Of a stretch of DNA of 64,000 nt, positions 34,934 through 43,167 are shown one piece after another; within the stretch, counting starts at the first letter, position 1, and every line of letters begins with the position of its first letter. The notes below the pieces were generated by a model. It did no database searches. It was not told the origin of the DNA and worked only from the letters and a program-made list of their open reading frames with translations. The position numbers and the translations under genes were made by a program. This DNA comes from Paracoccus sp. TOH (GTDB lineage: Bacteria; Pseudomonadota; Alphaproteobacteria; Rhodobacterales; Rhodobacteraceae), in contig NZ_CP098360.1 of the NCBI RefSeq assembly GCF_030388245.1, forward strand, positions 1,076,501 through 1,140,500, written 5' to 3'.

Positions 34934-37321
34934 ATGAAATTCACCCTCTCCTGGCTCAAGGAGCATCTCGACACGACTGCCAGCCTCGACGAGATCACCG
35001 AGGCGCTGACCGATCTCGGCCTCGAGGTCGAGGGCGTGACCGACCCGGCAGCGAAGCTGAAAAAATTCACGCTTGCCAAGGTGTTGGAAGCCGTCCAGCA
35101 TCCCGACGCCGACCGCCTGCGGGTCTGCCGGGTGCTGACGGACGAGGGCGAGAAGCAGATCGTCTGCGGCGCCCCCAATGCCCGCGCCGGCATCACCGTG
35201 GTGTTGGCCAAGCCCGGCGATTACGTGCCCGGCATCGACGTGACCCTGGGCGTCGGCAAGATCCGCGGCGTCGAGAGCCACGGCATGATGGCCTCGGAAC
35301 GCGAGCTGGAGCTTTCCGACGAACACAATGGAATCATTGAGCTTTCCTCGGGAGAGGTGGGCGAGAAATTCGTGGACTGGCTGGCCGCGCACCGCCCCGA
35401 GGCGGTCGATCCGGTCATCGAGATCAAGATCACCCCGAACCGCCCCGACGCGCTGGGCGTGCATGGCGTCGCCCGCGACCTGGCGGCGCGCGGGCTGGGT
35501 CGGCTGAAGCCGGTCGCGGACGTGACCGTGCCCGGCAGCTTCGTCTCGCCGATCAAGGTGGTGATCGCGCCGGAAATGGCTGAAAAGGCGCCGTTCTTCA
35601 GCGGCCGGATGATCCGCGGCGTCAGGAACGGCCCCTCGCCGGACTGGCTGCAGAAGCGGCTGACCGCCATCGGGCTGCGGCCGATCAACACGCTGGTCGA
35701 CATTACCAACCTGTTCACCTTCGACCTGAACCGGCCGCTGCATGTCTTCGATGCCGGCAAGGTCAAGGGCGACCTGGTGGTACGCGCCTCGGCCGAGGGC
35801 GAGGCGCTGCTGGCGCTGGACGGCAAGACCTATGCCTTCGCCCCCGGCACCATGATCATCGCCGACGAGACCGGCCCGGAAAGCATCGCCGGCATCATGG
35901 GCGGCGAGCATAGCGGCTGCGACGACGCCACCACCGATGTTTTCCTGGAAAGCGCCTATTGGGATCCGATCGCCATCGCCGCGGCAGGCCGGGCGCTGAA
36001 GATCAATTCGGATGCCCGCTATCGTTTCGAGCGCGGCGCCGACCCGGCCTTCACCCTGCCGGGGCTGGAACTGGCGACGCGGATGATCCTGGAACTGTGC
36101 GGCGGCGAGGCCTCCGAGGTGGTGACGGCGGGCGCGGCGCCGGATACGACCAGAAGCTACCGGCTTGAACCGGCGCGGATTTCCAGCCTGGTCGGCATGG
36201 ATATCCCCGAGGCCGAGCAGCGTGCCACCCTGGCGGCGCTGGGCTTCCGGCTGGAGGGCGATCAGGCTTTCGTGCCTCCGTGGCGCCCCGACGTGCAGGG
36301 CAGCGCCGATCTGGTCGAGGAGGTGGCGCGCATCGCTTCGCTGACCAGATTGCAGGGCCAGCCGCTGCCGCGGCCGCAGGCGGGCGTGCCGCAGCCGGTG
36401 CTGACGCCCTTGCAGCGCCGCGAGCAGGCGGCGCGGCGCATGGCGGCGAGCCTTGGCTATAACGAATGCGTCACCTACAGCTTCATCGACGTGCAGGCGG
36501 CGGCGCTGTTCGGCGGCGGTTCGGATGCCGTCCGCATCGAGAATCCGATCAGCAGCGAGATGACGCATATGCGCCCCGACCTGCTGCCCGGCCTGCTGGC
36601 GGCGGCGGCGCGCAACCAGGCGCGCGGCTTCATGGATCTGGCGCTGTTCGAATGCGGCCCGGTCTTCCATGGCGGCGAGCCGGGCGAGCAGGACCTGCAT
36701 CTGTCCGGCATCCTGGTCGGCGCCACCGCGCCGCGCGATCCCTATGGTTCGCGGCGCAAGGTGGATATCTATGACGCCAAGGCCGATGCCGAGGCGGTGC
36801 TGGCCATCATCGGCGCATCGGCCAAGGCGCAGATCAACCGCAAGCTGGACGGCTGGTGGCATCCGGGCCGGGCGGGCAATATCGCGCTGGGGCCCAATGC
36901 CTTGGCAACCTTTGGAGAAATCCATCCGCGCGTGCTGCGGCATTTCGGCATCAAGGGCGCGGCGGTCGGCTTTACCCTCCGCCTCGCGGCGGTGCCGCTG
37001 CCCAAGGCGAAAACGCCGTCGCGGCCGGCGCTGCTGCTGTCGGACCTGCAGGCGGTCGAGCGCGATTTCGCCTTCGTCGTGGACGCGCAGGTCGAGGCCC
37101 TGACGCTGGTGAATGCGGCGGCGGGCGCCGACAAGGCGCTGATCGAGCGGGTGACGGTCTTCGACCAGTTCACCGGGCTGGAGGGCGGCAAGAAGTCCAT
37201 CGCCATCACCGCCCGCCTGCAACCCAAGGACAAGACCCTGACCGATGCCGAGATCGAGGCGGTCGGCGCCAAGATCGTCGAGAAGGTGAGCAAGGCCACC
37301 GGCGGCGTGCTGCGGAGCTGA
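34934..37321 (+). CDS. pheT: phenylalanyl-tRNA synthetase beta subunit
   Basis: Beta subunit of PheRS, 795 residues, responsible for tRNA binding and editing of Tyr-tRNA(Phe). Domains in order: an OB-fold/EMAP-type tRNA-binding domain (about 40-150, KFTLAKVLEAVQHPDADRLRVC), B3/4 editing domain (about 210-380), B5 (about 400-475), the catalytic-like core (about 480-680, IENPISSEMTHMRPDLLPGLL), and a C-terminal anticodon-binding FDX domain ending ATGGVLRS. All parts are full length. The gene stands alone with its own upstream repeats and a strong terminator. Confidence 0.97.
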   Translation: MKFTLSWLKEHLDTTASLDEITEALTDLGLEVEGVTDPAAKLKKFTLAKVLEAVQHPDADRLRVCRVLTDEGEKQIVCGAPNARAGITVVLAKPGDYVPGIDVTLGVGKIRGVESHGMMASERELELSDEHNGIIELSSGEVGEKFVDWLAAHRPEAVDPVIEIKITPNRPDALGVHGVARDLAARGLGRLKPVADVTVPGSFVSPIKVVIAPEMAEKAPFFSGRMIRGVRNGPSPDWLQKRLTAIGLRPINTLVDITNLFTFDLNRPLHVFDAGKVKGDLVVRASAEGEALLALDGKTYAFAPGTMIIADETGPESIAGIMGGEHSGCDDATTDVFLESAYWDPIAIAAAGRALKINSDARYRFERGADPAFTLPGLELATRMILELCGGEASEVVTAGAAPDTTRSYRLEPARISSLVGMDIPEAEQRATLAALGFRLEGDQAFVPPWRPDVQGSADLVEEVARIASLTRLQGQPLPRPQAGVPQPVLTPLQRREQAARRMAASLGYNECVTYSFIDVQAAALFGGGSDAVRIENPISSEMTHMRPDLLPGLLAAAARNQARGFMDLALFECGPVFHGGEPGEQDLHLSGILVGATAPRDPYGSRRKVDIYDAKADAEAVLAIIGASAKAQINRKLDGWWHPGRAGNIALGPNALATFGEIHPRVLRHFGIKGAAVGFTLRLAAVPLPKAKTPSRPALLLSDLQAVERDFAFVVDAQVEALTLVNAAAGADKALIERVTVFDQFTGLEGGKKSIAITARLQPKDKTLTDAEIEAVGAKIVEKVSKATGGVLRS

Positions 37322-37413
37322 GGGCGCCGCGTGCCGGTGTCGCAACGCTTCCATGGTCCCCCGCGCAACGGCAGCGCGCGTTGCGGCGGGGTCGGGCATG
37401 GGCGGATGCAAAG

Positions 37414-37440
37414 AAAAGCCCAGCAAATGCTGGGCTTTTT
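37414..37440. terminator. strong intrinsic terminator of pheT
   Basis: AAAAGCCCAGC (37414-37424) pairs with GCTGGGCTTTT (37429-37439) around AAAT, followed by T. It is A-rich on the left and T-rich on the right, so could work both ways. It lies 93 bases after the pheT stop. Confidence 0.9.
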
Positions 37441-37452
37441 GCTGTGACAGCC

Positions 37453-37496
37453 GTGCAGCGCGCGTACACCGGGCGTACACCATGCGTGCACGGGGC
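37453..37496 (-). repeat. phased 11-bp direct repeats downstream of pheT
   Basis: Four 11-base units with GTRCA at 37453, 37464, 37475 and 37486 (GTGCA, GTACA, GTACA, GTGCA), exactly 11 bases apart. Read on the minus strand they match the TGYAC units upstream of pheT, so the two arrays form imperfect inverted repeats around the gene. The rest of the 492-base gap (37322-37813) holds the terminator before it, a second hairpin near 37781, and no supported gene. Confidence 0.75.
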
Positions 37497-37780
37497 CGCC
37501 GCCGAGCGGCCGGGCCGGGCCGGCTTGCGTCCGTTCCGAGCCGGACCGACGGGTGAAGCCTTCACCGATGTGCTGCCTGTGAGCGGCGGACGGTTGCGCC
37601 GACGCCCGCGCCGGTCCGGGTCGCGCCGGCGCAACGTCTTGCCGGGGCCCGCCGCTCGTCCCTGTCGGCGCCGCCGACGGGCGCAAGGCGGCGCAAGGGC
37701 CGCGACCGCAGCCCGGCCGGGCGGCGGCGTCATGGCGCCGGCGTGGTTGTGGCGGCGGCGCTGGTGATGCGGGTCCGGGG

Positions 37781-37806
37781 CGCGCTGCCGCGGGGGCGGC
37801 AGCGCG
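37781..37806 (-). terminator. perfect 11-bp hairpin behind the GST gene
   Basis: CGCGCTGCCGC (37781-37791) and GCGGCAGCGCG (37796-37806) pair perfectly around GGGG, 8 bases beyond the GST stop on the minus strand. It has no U-tract. Confidence 0.5.
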
Positions 37807-37813
37807 GGGAGGG

Positions 37814-38512
37814 TCAGGTGCCGATCTCGATGCCGCGCTGCACCGCCGGGCGGGCCAGGAAACGGTCGAGATAGGCCTGCACATTGGCGAAGCCGTCCAT
37901 GCCGGTTTCCGCCTCGGCCTCGTAATTCACCCGCACGGTGCGCAGCCAGGGACCGACCGCCATGTCGGCGATGGAATAGTCGCCGGTGATCCAGTCCCGC
38001 CCCTGAAGCTGCTGGTCGAGCACGCCCAGAAGCCGCCGCGCCTCGGTGTAATAGCGGGTGCGGGGGCGGGGATCCTCGATCTCGCGGCCCTTGTAGCGGT
38101 GGAAGAAACCGACCTGGCCGAACATCGGTCCGACGCCGCCCATCTGCCACATTAGCCATTGCAGGGTGTGGTAGCGCGCCGCGCCCGAGGCGGGCAGGAA
38201 CTTGCCGGTCTTGTCGGCCAGATAGATCAGCATGGCGCCGGTCTCGAACAGGCCGATGGCTGTGCCGTCGGGGCCGTCCGGGTCGATCATCGCCGGGATC
38301 TTGTTGTTGGGGTTCAGCGACAGGAATTCCGGGGTGAACTGGTCCTCGGGGTCGGAGATGCTGATGCGGTGGGCGTCGTAGGCGAGCCCGCATTCCTCCA
38401 GCATGACCGAGGTCTTGATGCCGTTCGGCGTGTTCAGCGTGTAGAGCTGGATCACGTCGGGGCGCCGGGGCGGCCAGCGGCGGGTGATCGGGAAATCGGG
38501 AAGTGCCGTCAT
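37814..38512 (-). CDS. glutathione S-transferase family protein
   Basis: A 232-residue GST. The N-terminal thioredoxin-like domain has [22 protein letters not shown], the [10 protein letters not shown] cis-Pro stretch and the [12 protein letters not shown] glutathione-binding motif. The C-terminal all-alpha domain holds [19 protein letters not shown]. The TPNGIK active-site pattern resembles the YfcG/YghU nu-class enzymes, which bind two glutathione or glutathionylspermidine molecules and reduce disulfides. That subclass assignment is tentative. AGGAAACG precedes the ATG. It is divergent from mscL. Confidence 0.93.
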   Translation of the reverse strand: MTALPDFPITRRWPPRRPDVIQLYTLNTPNGIKTSVMLEECGLAYDAHRISISDPEDQFTPEFLSLNPNNKIPAMIDPDGPDGTAIGLFETGAMLIYLADKTGKFLPASGAARYHTLQWLMWQMGGVGPMFGQVGFFHRYKGREIEDPRPRTRYYTEARRLLGVLDQQLQGRDWITGDYSIADMAVGPWLRTVRVNYEAEAETGMDGFANVQAYLDRFLARPAVQRGIEIGT

Positions 38513-38603
38513 GTCGTTTCCTGTGCTGACTATGTTGCAAGGGACAATCGTGATATGGCAGCCTGTGCCGGAACACGCGCAACAGGCTGGAAAAGGTAAG
38601 CCC

Positions 38604-39038
38604 ATGTTCAAGGAATTCAAGGAATTCATCGCCCGCGGCAATGTCATTGACCTGGCCGTCGGCATCATCATCGGCGCGGCCTTCACGGCCATCGTCAACT
38701 CTCTGGTGACCGATCTCATCAACCCGATCATCGGCCTGCTTGGCGGCACCGATTTCAGCGGCTGGTATTTCGTGCTGAGCGGCAACGTGCCCGAGGGCGC
38801 CAGCCTGCAGGCGGCGCGCGATTCCGGCGCCGCGGTCTTTGCCTATGGCGCCTTCCTGTCGGCGGTGATCAATTTCCTGATTATCGCCTGGGTGATCTTC
38901 CTGCTGGTCAAGGCGGTGAACCGCGTGCAAAGCGCCGCCATCCGCAAGAAGGAGGCGGAGGCGCCCGCCGCCGCCGGCCCGACGCAGGAAGACCTGCTGA
39001 TGCAGATCCGCGACGAGCTGCGCGCGCAGCGCGCCTGA
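38604..39038 (+). CDS. mscL: large-conductance mechanosensitive channel
   Basis: Homopentameric channel in the inner membrane that opens under hypo-osmotic tension. The 144 residues include [35 protein letters not shown], i.e. the N-terminal amphipathic helix and first transmembrane helix with its Gly-rich pore face, a periplasmic loop (about 45-75), the second helix ([18 protein letters not shown]) and the cytoplasmic helix bundle ([14 protein letters not shown]). All parts are typical. It converges on ald 44 bases away. Confidence 0.96.
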   Translation: MFKEFKEFIARGNVIDLAVGIIIGAAFTAIVNSLVTDLINPIIGLLGGTDFSGWYFVLSGNVPEGASLQAARDSGAAVFAYGAFLSAVINFLIIAWVIFLLVKAVNRVQSAAIRKKEAEAPAAAGPTQEDLLMQIRDELRAQRA

Positions 39039-39082
39039 TTGCGCTGGCCGGCGCGGCGGTTTGCGCGCCGGCCCCTGGCCTG

Positions 39083-40201
39083 TCAGTCCGCGACCATGCG
39101 GGCGGCGGCGGTCCAGCCCCGCCCCTGCGCCTCGGCCACCGGGGCCGAGGCCAGAACGCCCTCGTGCACCGCCAGCCCGGCCAGCAGGTTCGGGTCGTCG
39201 CGCAGCGCCTGCCGCCAGCCCTTGTCCGCCAGCGCCAGCACGAAGGGCAGGGTGGCGTTCCCCAGCGCCCGGGTCGAGGTGCGGGCCACCGCGCCGGGCA
39301 TGTTCGCCACGCAGTAATGCATGATGCCGTCCACCTCGTAGACCGGGTTCTGATGCGTGGTCGGGCGCGAGGTCTCGAAGCAGCCGCCCTGGTCGATGGC
39401 CACGTCCACCAGCACCGAGCCGGGCTTCATCAGCGCAAGCTGCGCCCGCGTCACCAGCTTGGGCGCCGCGGCGCCCGGCACCAGCACCGCGCCGATCACC
39501 ATGTCGACATCGGGCAGCAGCTCGGCGATGGCGCCCTGGGTGGCGTATTGCGTGGTCAGCCGGCCCATGAACACGTCGTCGAGATAGCTGAGCCGCGGCA
39601 CCGAACGGTCCAGCACGGTGACATTCGCGCCCATGCCCACCGCCACCCGCGCCGCCGCCGTGCCGACGACGCCGCCGCCGATCACCATGACATTGGCCGG
39701 CCGCACCCCGGGCACGCCACCCAAAAGCACGCCCGAGCCGCCATTGGCCTTTTGCAGCGTCCAGGCGCCGACCTGCGGGGCAAGCCGGCCCGCCACCTCG
39801 GACATCGGCGCCAAGAGCGGCAGGCCGCCGCGCGCATCGGTCACCGTCTCATAGGCGATGGCGGTGGCGCCGCTGGCCAGCAGCCCGTGGGTCTGGTCCG
39901 GGTCCGGCGCCAGGTGCAGATAGGTGAACAGCACCTGGCCGCGGCGCAGCATCGCGCGCTCGGCCGCCTGGGGTTCCTTGACCTTCACGATCATCCCGGC
40001 CTCGGCGAAGACGGCGGCGGCATCGGGCAGGATGCGGGCGCCGGCAGCGGCGTAATCCTGATCCGGAAAGCCGGAGCCGGTGCCCGCGCCGGCCTGCACC
40101 AGCACCTCGTGGCCGCGGGCCGTGGCCTCGCGCACCGCCTCGGGGGTCAGGCCGACGCGGTATTCCTGTGGCTTGATTTCGGTCGGGCATCCGATCTTCA
40201 T
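39083..40201 (-). CDS. ald: alanine dehydrogenase
   Basis: NAD-dependent interconversion of L-alanine and pyruvate plus ammonia, 372 residues. The N-terminal MKIGCPTEIKPQEYRVGLTP and the active-site Lys/His region VKVKEPQ...LFTYLHLA are family hallmarks. The Rossmann NAD-binding loop is VMVIGGGVVGTAAARVA (about 169-185), and the tail NLLAGLAVHEG is complete. GGAGAGGAGG precedes the ATG. It is divergent from an Lrp-type gene with a palindromic element between them, the arrangement expected for an ald regulated by its own Lrp-family activator. Confidence 0.96.
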   Translation of the reverse strand: MKIGCPTEIKPQEYRVGLTPEAVREATARGHEVLVQAGAGTGSGFPDQDYAAAGARILPDAAAVFAEAGMIVKVKEPQAAERAMLRRGQVLFTYLHLAPDPDQTHGLLASGATAIAYETVTDARGGLPLLAPMSEVAGRLAPQVGAWTLQKANGGSGVLLGGVPGVRPANVMVIGGGVVGTAAARVAVGMGANVTVLDRSVPRLSYLDDVFMGRLTTQYATQGAIAELLPDVDMVIGAVLVPGAAAPKLVTRAQLALMKPGSVLVDVAIDQGGCFETSRPTTHQNPVYEVDGIMHYCVANMPGAVARTSTRALGNATLPFVLALADKGWRQALRDDPNLLAGLAVHEGVLASAPVAEAQGRGWTAAARMVAD

Positions 40202-40247
40202 GGGGGTCCTCCTCTCCTGTGGCGGCATGGTGGCATGGGCGGGATCA

Positions 40248-40296
40248 GAATTCCTGCTTAAACTGCGCCGGAAAACCGGCTAGTTTCGAAGAATTC
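40248..40296. promoter_or_regulatory. dyad operator between ald and the lrp-like gene
   Basis: Nested inverted repeats around one centre: GCCGG AAAA CCGGC (40267-40280), flanked by AAACT (40260-40264) and AGTTT (40282-40286), and by two GAATTC boxes (40248-40253 and 40291-40296). The 49-base dyad sits between the two divergent starts and fits an Lrp/AsnC-family octamer site. Confidence 0.6.
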
Positions 40297-40333
40297 GCCC
40301 GTCTTGGCGCCTGATGCGCGGGGATATTCAGCA

Positions 40334-40795
40334 ATGATCGAGCTTGACGCAACGGACCGCCGCATTTTGACCGTGCTGCAGCGCGACGGCCGCCGGACCA
40401 ATGCCGATCTGGCGGCCGAGGTCGGCCTGTCGCCCAGCGCCTGCCACCGCCGGGTGCAGCGGCTGGAGGAGGCGGGGGTGATCCGCGGCTATGTCGCGCT
40501 TCTGGATGCCCGCAAGCTGGAGCGGCCGACCACGGTTTTCGTCGAGATCACGCTGTCGGGCCAGGCCGACGAGCTGCTGGAAGCCTTCGAGCGCGCGGTG
40601 CGCAAGATCCCCGACGTGCTGGAATGCCACCTGATGGCCGGCTCGGCCGATTACCTGCTGAAGGTGGTGGCGCAGGATACCGACGATTTCGCCCGCATCC
40701 ACCGCCAGTCGCTGGCCAAGCTGCCGGGGGTGCAGCAGATGCATTCCTCGTTCTCGCTGCGCACGGTGGCGCAGACCACGGCGCTGCCGGTCTGA
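40334..40795 (+). CDS. Lrp/AsnC family transcriptional regulator (probable ald regulator)
   Basis: A 153-residue feast/famine regulator. The N-terminal helix-turn-helix is ILTVLQRDGRRTNADLAAEVGLSPSACHRRVQRLEEAGVI (shown by its parts LDATDRRIL and GLSPSACHRRVQ), and the C-terminal RAM ligand domain includes VPDVLECHLMAGSADYLLKV-type sequence and SSFSLRTV. ATG 40334 begins the typical MIELDATDRRIL start. Its position opposite ald with a shared dyad suggests it activates ald in response to alanine, as AldR-type proteins do. This role is inferred from context. Confidence 0.92.
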   Translation: MIELDATDRRILTVLQRDGRRTNADLAAEVGLSPSACHRRVQRLEEAGVIRGYVALLDARKLERPTTVFVEITLSGQADELLEAFERAVRKIPDVLECHLMAGSADYLLKVVAQDTDDFARIHRQSLAKLPGVQQMHSSFSLRTVAQTTALPV

Positions 40796-40798
40796 ATG

Positions 40799-40825
40799 AA
40801 AAACCCCCGCGAAAGCGGGGGTTTT
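40799..40825. terminator. bidirectional terminator between lrp-like gene and rpsU
   Basis: AAAAA, CCCCCGC (40804-40810), loop GAAA, GCGGGGG (40815-40821), TTTT. It is 4 bases after the regulator stop and 25 bases before the rpsU stop; both directions have a U-run. Confidence 0.93.
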
Positions 40826-40849
40826 CCTGAAACGAACGTGTCGCTCGTC

Positions 40850-41056
40850 TTACAGCGCGCCTTCGCGTTGCGCTTTCTTGCGCGCCAGCTTGCGGGCGCG
40901 GCGGACGGCCTCGGCCTTTTCACGGGCCTTCTTGACCGAGGGCTTCTCGAAATGCTGCTTGAGCTTCATTTCCCGAAACACCCCTTCGCGCTGAAGTTTC
41001 TTCTTCAGAGCACGAAGCGCCTGTTCGACGTTGTTGTCGCGAACACTTACCTGCAT
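40850..41056 (-). CDS. rpsU: 30S ribosomal protein S21 (bS21)
   Basis: A 68-residue, very basic ribosomal protein. [25 protein letters not shown] and the [17 protein letters not shown] segment are diagnostic. S21 helps 16S rRNA pair with the Shine-Dalgarno sequence. A clear minus-strand promoter lies about 54 bases upstream. AGGAAGGTGG precedes the ATG. It is monocistronic and shares its terminator with the convergent regulator gene. Confidence 0.97.
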   Translation of the reverse strand: MQVSVRDNNVEQALRALKKKLQREGVFREMKLKQHFEKPSVKKAREKAEAVRRARKLARKKAQREGAL

Positions 41057-41109
41057 GTGGTTGTCACCACCTTCCTAGGTTAGAGTTGAGCAGATTTGCA
41101 GGACGCGGC

Positions 41110-41138
41110 CTTCTAGCAGGGCGAATCGGCTTTGTCCA
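41110..41138 (-). promoter_or_regulatory. sigma70-type promoter for rpsU
   Basis: On the minus strand TGGACA (41138-41133), a 17-base spacer and TAGAAG (41115-41110), leaving a leader of about 47 bases before rpsU. Confidence 0.6.
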
Positions 41139-41178
41139 GATTTTCCGGGCCCGTGCATGCAGCAAGGAGGAATGAGCC

Positions 41179-41877
41179 ATGACGGATGCCATGAAGGACG
41201 AGCGCGAGCGGCTGGTCGAGGCCGCCCTGTCGCATGTCGTCTTCGAGGGCATGGGCGACAATGCCATCGCCGCCGGCGCCCGCGACATCGGCATGGACCC
41301 GGCCCTGGCCCGGGTCTGGCTGCCGCGCGGCGGCGCCGACCTGGCCGCGGCCTATCACCGCCGGGGCGATGCGGCGCTTGGCGCCCGGCTTGCCGCCCAC
41401 CCGCCGCAGGGCCGCTTTCGCGACCGCGTCGCCGCGGCGGTGATGCAGCGCCTGGCGCTGAGCGACCGGGAGCTGGCGCGGGCCGGGGCCGCGATTCTGG
41501 CCCTGCCGCAGAACGCCACCCTGGGCGCCCGGCTGGTCTGGGAAACCGCCGATGCCATCTGGGACGCGCTTGGCGACCGGTCCGAGGACGTGAACTGGTA
41601 TTCCAAGCGCGCCACGCTGTCGGCGGTCTATGGCGCGACGGTGCTTTACTGGCTGGGCGACGATTCGCCCGAACACGAGGCGACGCGCGACTTCCTGGAC
41701 CGCCGCATCGACGGGGTGATGCGCTTCGAGACCTTCAAGGGCCGGGTCGGGGCGCTGCCCGGCGTTTCCATGCTGGCCGGCCTTGCAACGGGCTGGATCA
41801 GGCGGCCGGAAAATCACAAGCTGCCCGGAAGGTTGCGCCCCGATGCGCGCCACGGCAGCAAAGGAGGCGATGGGTGA
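41179..41877 (+). CDS. COQ9 family protein (ubiquinone biosynthesis)
   Basis: A 232-residue COQ9 homologue. COQ9 is a lipid-binding TetR-fold protein that presents ubiquinone intermediates to the Coq7 hydroxylase. The family C-terminal region is recognised in the WETADAIWDALGDRSEDVNWYSKR segment and the following LSAVYGATVLYWLGD, and the N-terminal HTH-like part (ALSHVVFEGMGDNAIAAGARDIG) also fits. AAGGAGG precedes the ATG. Its stop overlaps the GTG start of the quinone oxidoreductase gene by four bases, a context consistent with quinone metabolism. Confidence 0.92.
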   Translation: MTDAMKDERERLVEAALSHVVFEGMGDNAIAAGARDIGMDPALARVWLPRGGADLAAAYHRRGDAALGARLAAHPPQGRFRDRVAAAVMQRLALSDRELARAGAAILALPQNATLGARLVWETADAIWDALGDRSEDVNWYSKRATLSAVYGATVLYWLGDDSPEHEATRDFLDRRIDGVMRFETFKGRVGALPGVSMLAGLATGWIRRPENHKLPGRLRPDARHGSKGGDG

Positions 41878-42866
41878 TTCCGGATGTAATGCAGGCGGTC
41901 GAGATCTCCTCTCCCGGCGGTCCCGAAGTATTGGCGCCCGTCACCCGGCCGGTGCCGGCGGCCGGGCATGGCCAGATCCTGATCCGAATCGCCTGGGCGG
42001 GGGTGAACCGGCCGGATGCGCTGCAGCGCGCCGGTTCCTATGCGCCGCCGCCGGGGGCATCGGACCTGCCGGGGCTGGAATGCGCCGGCACCGTGGCGGC
42101 GGTGGGGCGGGGGGTGACGCGCTGGAAGCCGGGCGACCGGGTCTGCGCGCTGCTGCCGGGCGGCGGCTATGCCGAATATGCCACCTGCCCGGCCGAGCAT
42201 GCGCTGCCGGTCCCCGCCGGCCTGACCCTGCGCGACGCCGCGGCGCTGCCCGAGACCGCCTACACCGTCTGGTCCAACGTGGTGATGCGCGGCGGGCTGC
42301 AGGCGGGCGAGCGGTTCCTGGTGCATGGCGGCTCGTCCGGGATCGGCACCATGGCGATCCAGGTGGCGAAGGCGCTGGGCGCCAGGGTCTGGGCGACAGC
42401 CGGTTCGGAGGAGAAATGCGCCGCCTGCGCCGGGCTGGGCGCCACCGCGGTGAACTACCGCGAGGAGGATTTCGTCGGGCTGCTGCGCAAGGCGGGCGGC
42501 GCGAACCTGATCCTCGACATGGTGGGCGGCGATTACATCGCCCGCAACATCAAGTGCCTGGCAGAGGAGGGGCGGCTGGTGATGATCGCCTTCCTTGCCG
42601 GCCCCAAGGCCGAGATCAACTTCGCCCAGATCATGACCCGGCGGCTGACGGTGACCGGCTCGACCTTGCGGCCGCAATCGGACCGCGCCAAGGCCGGCAT
42701 TGCCCGGCAGCTTTGCGATACGCTGTGGCCGCTGGTCGAGGCCGGCGCGGTCCGGCCGGTGATCGACAGCAGCTTCCCGCTGCGCCAGGCCGCCGATGCG
42801 CATCGCCGCATGGAGGCCGGCGCGCATATCGGCAAGATCCTGCTGCAGGTCGCGGCGGAGGACTGA
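41874..42866 (+). CDS. NAD(P)H:quinone oxidoreductase (zinc-independent MDR family)
   Basis: A 330-residue medium-chain dehydrogenase/reductase of the quinone oxidoreductase (PIG3-like) type. The N-terminal GroES-like domain has AWAGVNRPDALQRAG and PGLECAGTVAAVG; the Rossmann domain has GERFLVHGGSSGIGTMAIQVAK. The catalytic and structural zinc cysteines of alcohol dehydrogenases are missing, as expected. It probably reduces quinones or enoyl-type compounds with NADPH. The start is GTG 41874, 5 bases after GGAGG and overlapping the COQ9 stop; an internal ATG at 41889 is badly spaced. Confidence 0.93.
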   Translation: MIPDVMQAVEISSPGGPEVLAPVTRPVPAAGHGQILIRIAWAGVNRPDALQRAGSYAPPPGASDLPGLECAGTVAAVGRGVTRWKPGDRVCALLPGGGYAEYATCPAEHALPVPAGLTLRDAAALPETAYTVWSNVVMRGGLQAGERFLVHGGSSGIGTMAIQVAKALGARVWATAGSEEKCAACAGLGATAVNYREEDFVGLLRKAGGANLILDMVGGDYIARNIKCLAEEGRLVMIAFLAGPKAEINFAQIMTRRLTVTGSTLRPQSDRAKAGIARQLCDTLWPLVEAGAVRPVIDSSFPLRQAADAHRRMEAGAHIGKILLQVAAED

Positions 42867-42980
42867 TAGCGGCTCCGGGCCGGGGCGCGTCGGGGCGCGT
42901 CGCGGTCGGGGCACGCTTCGGACAGGCGGTCAGCGCGGGGCGCGCGGCTTGCCCGTCCGACGATCTGCCATTGAAGGATC

Positions 42981-43054
42981 TGGAGGCGGGTACCGGAATC
43001 GAACCGGTCTTCACGGATTTGCAATCCGCTGCGTAACCTCTCCGCCAACCCGCC
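42981..43054 (-). tRNA. tRNA-Cys (GCA)
   Basis: A 74-base tRNA read on the minus strand. Acceptor GGCGGGT pairs with ACCCGCC, discriminator U and encoded CCA follow. The anticodon loop TTGCAAA gives GCA, and GGTTCGATTCC is the T arm. U73 and GCA are the standard cysteine identity elements. Confidence 0.96.
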
Positions 43055-43167
43055 GGAGCCTCGGGTTTGCTAGGGTTTTCAGGGCGCGGGGTCAAGGGGG
43101 TATCGCGCCGGCGCCGTGTTTCGTCTTCGCCACCGCCTGGCGCGGGCGGCGGCGGCGCGTCCTTCGT

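Noticed and set aside
34877..37483. An 868-codon frame opposite pheT
   Set aside because: Antisense shadow of pheT with biased composition; the sense frame has every PheT domain.
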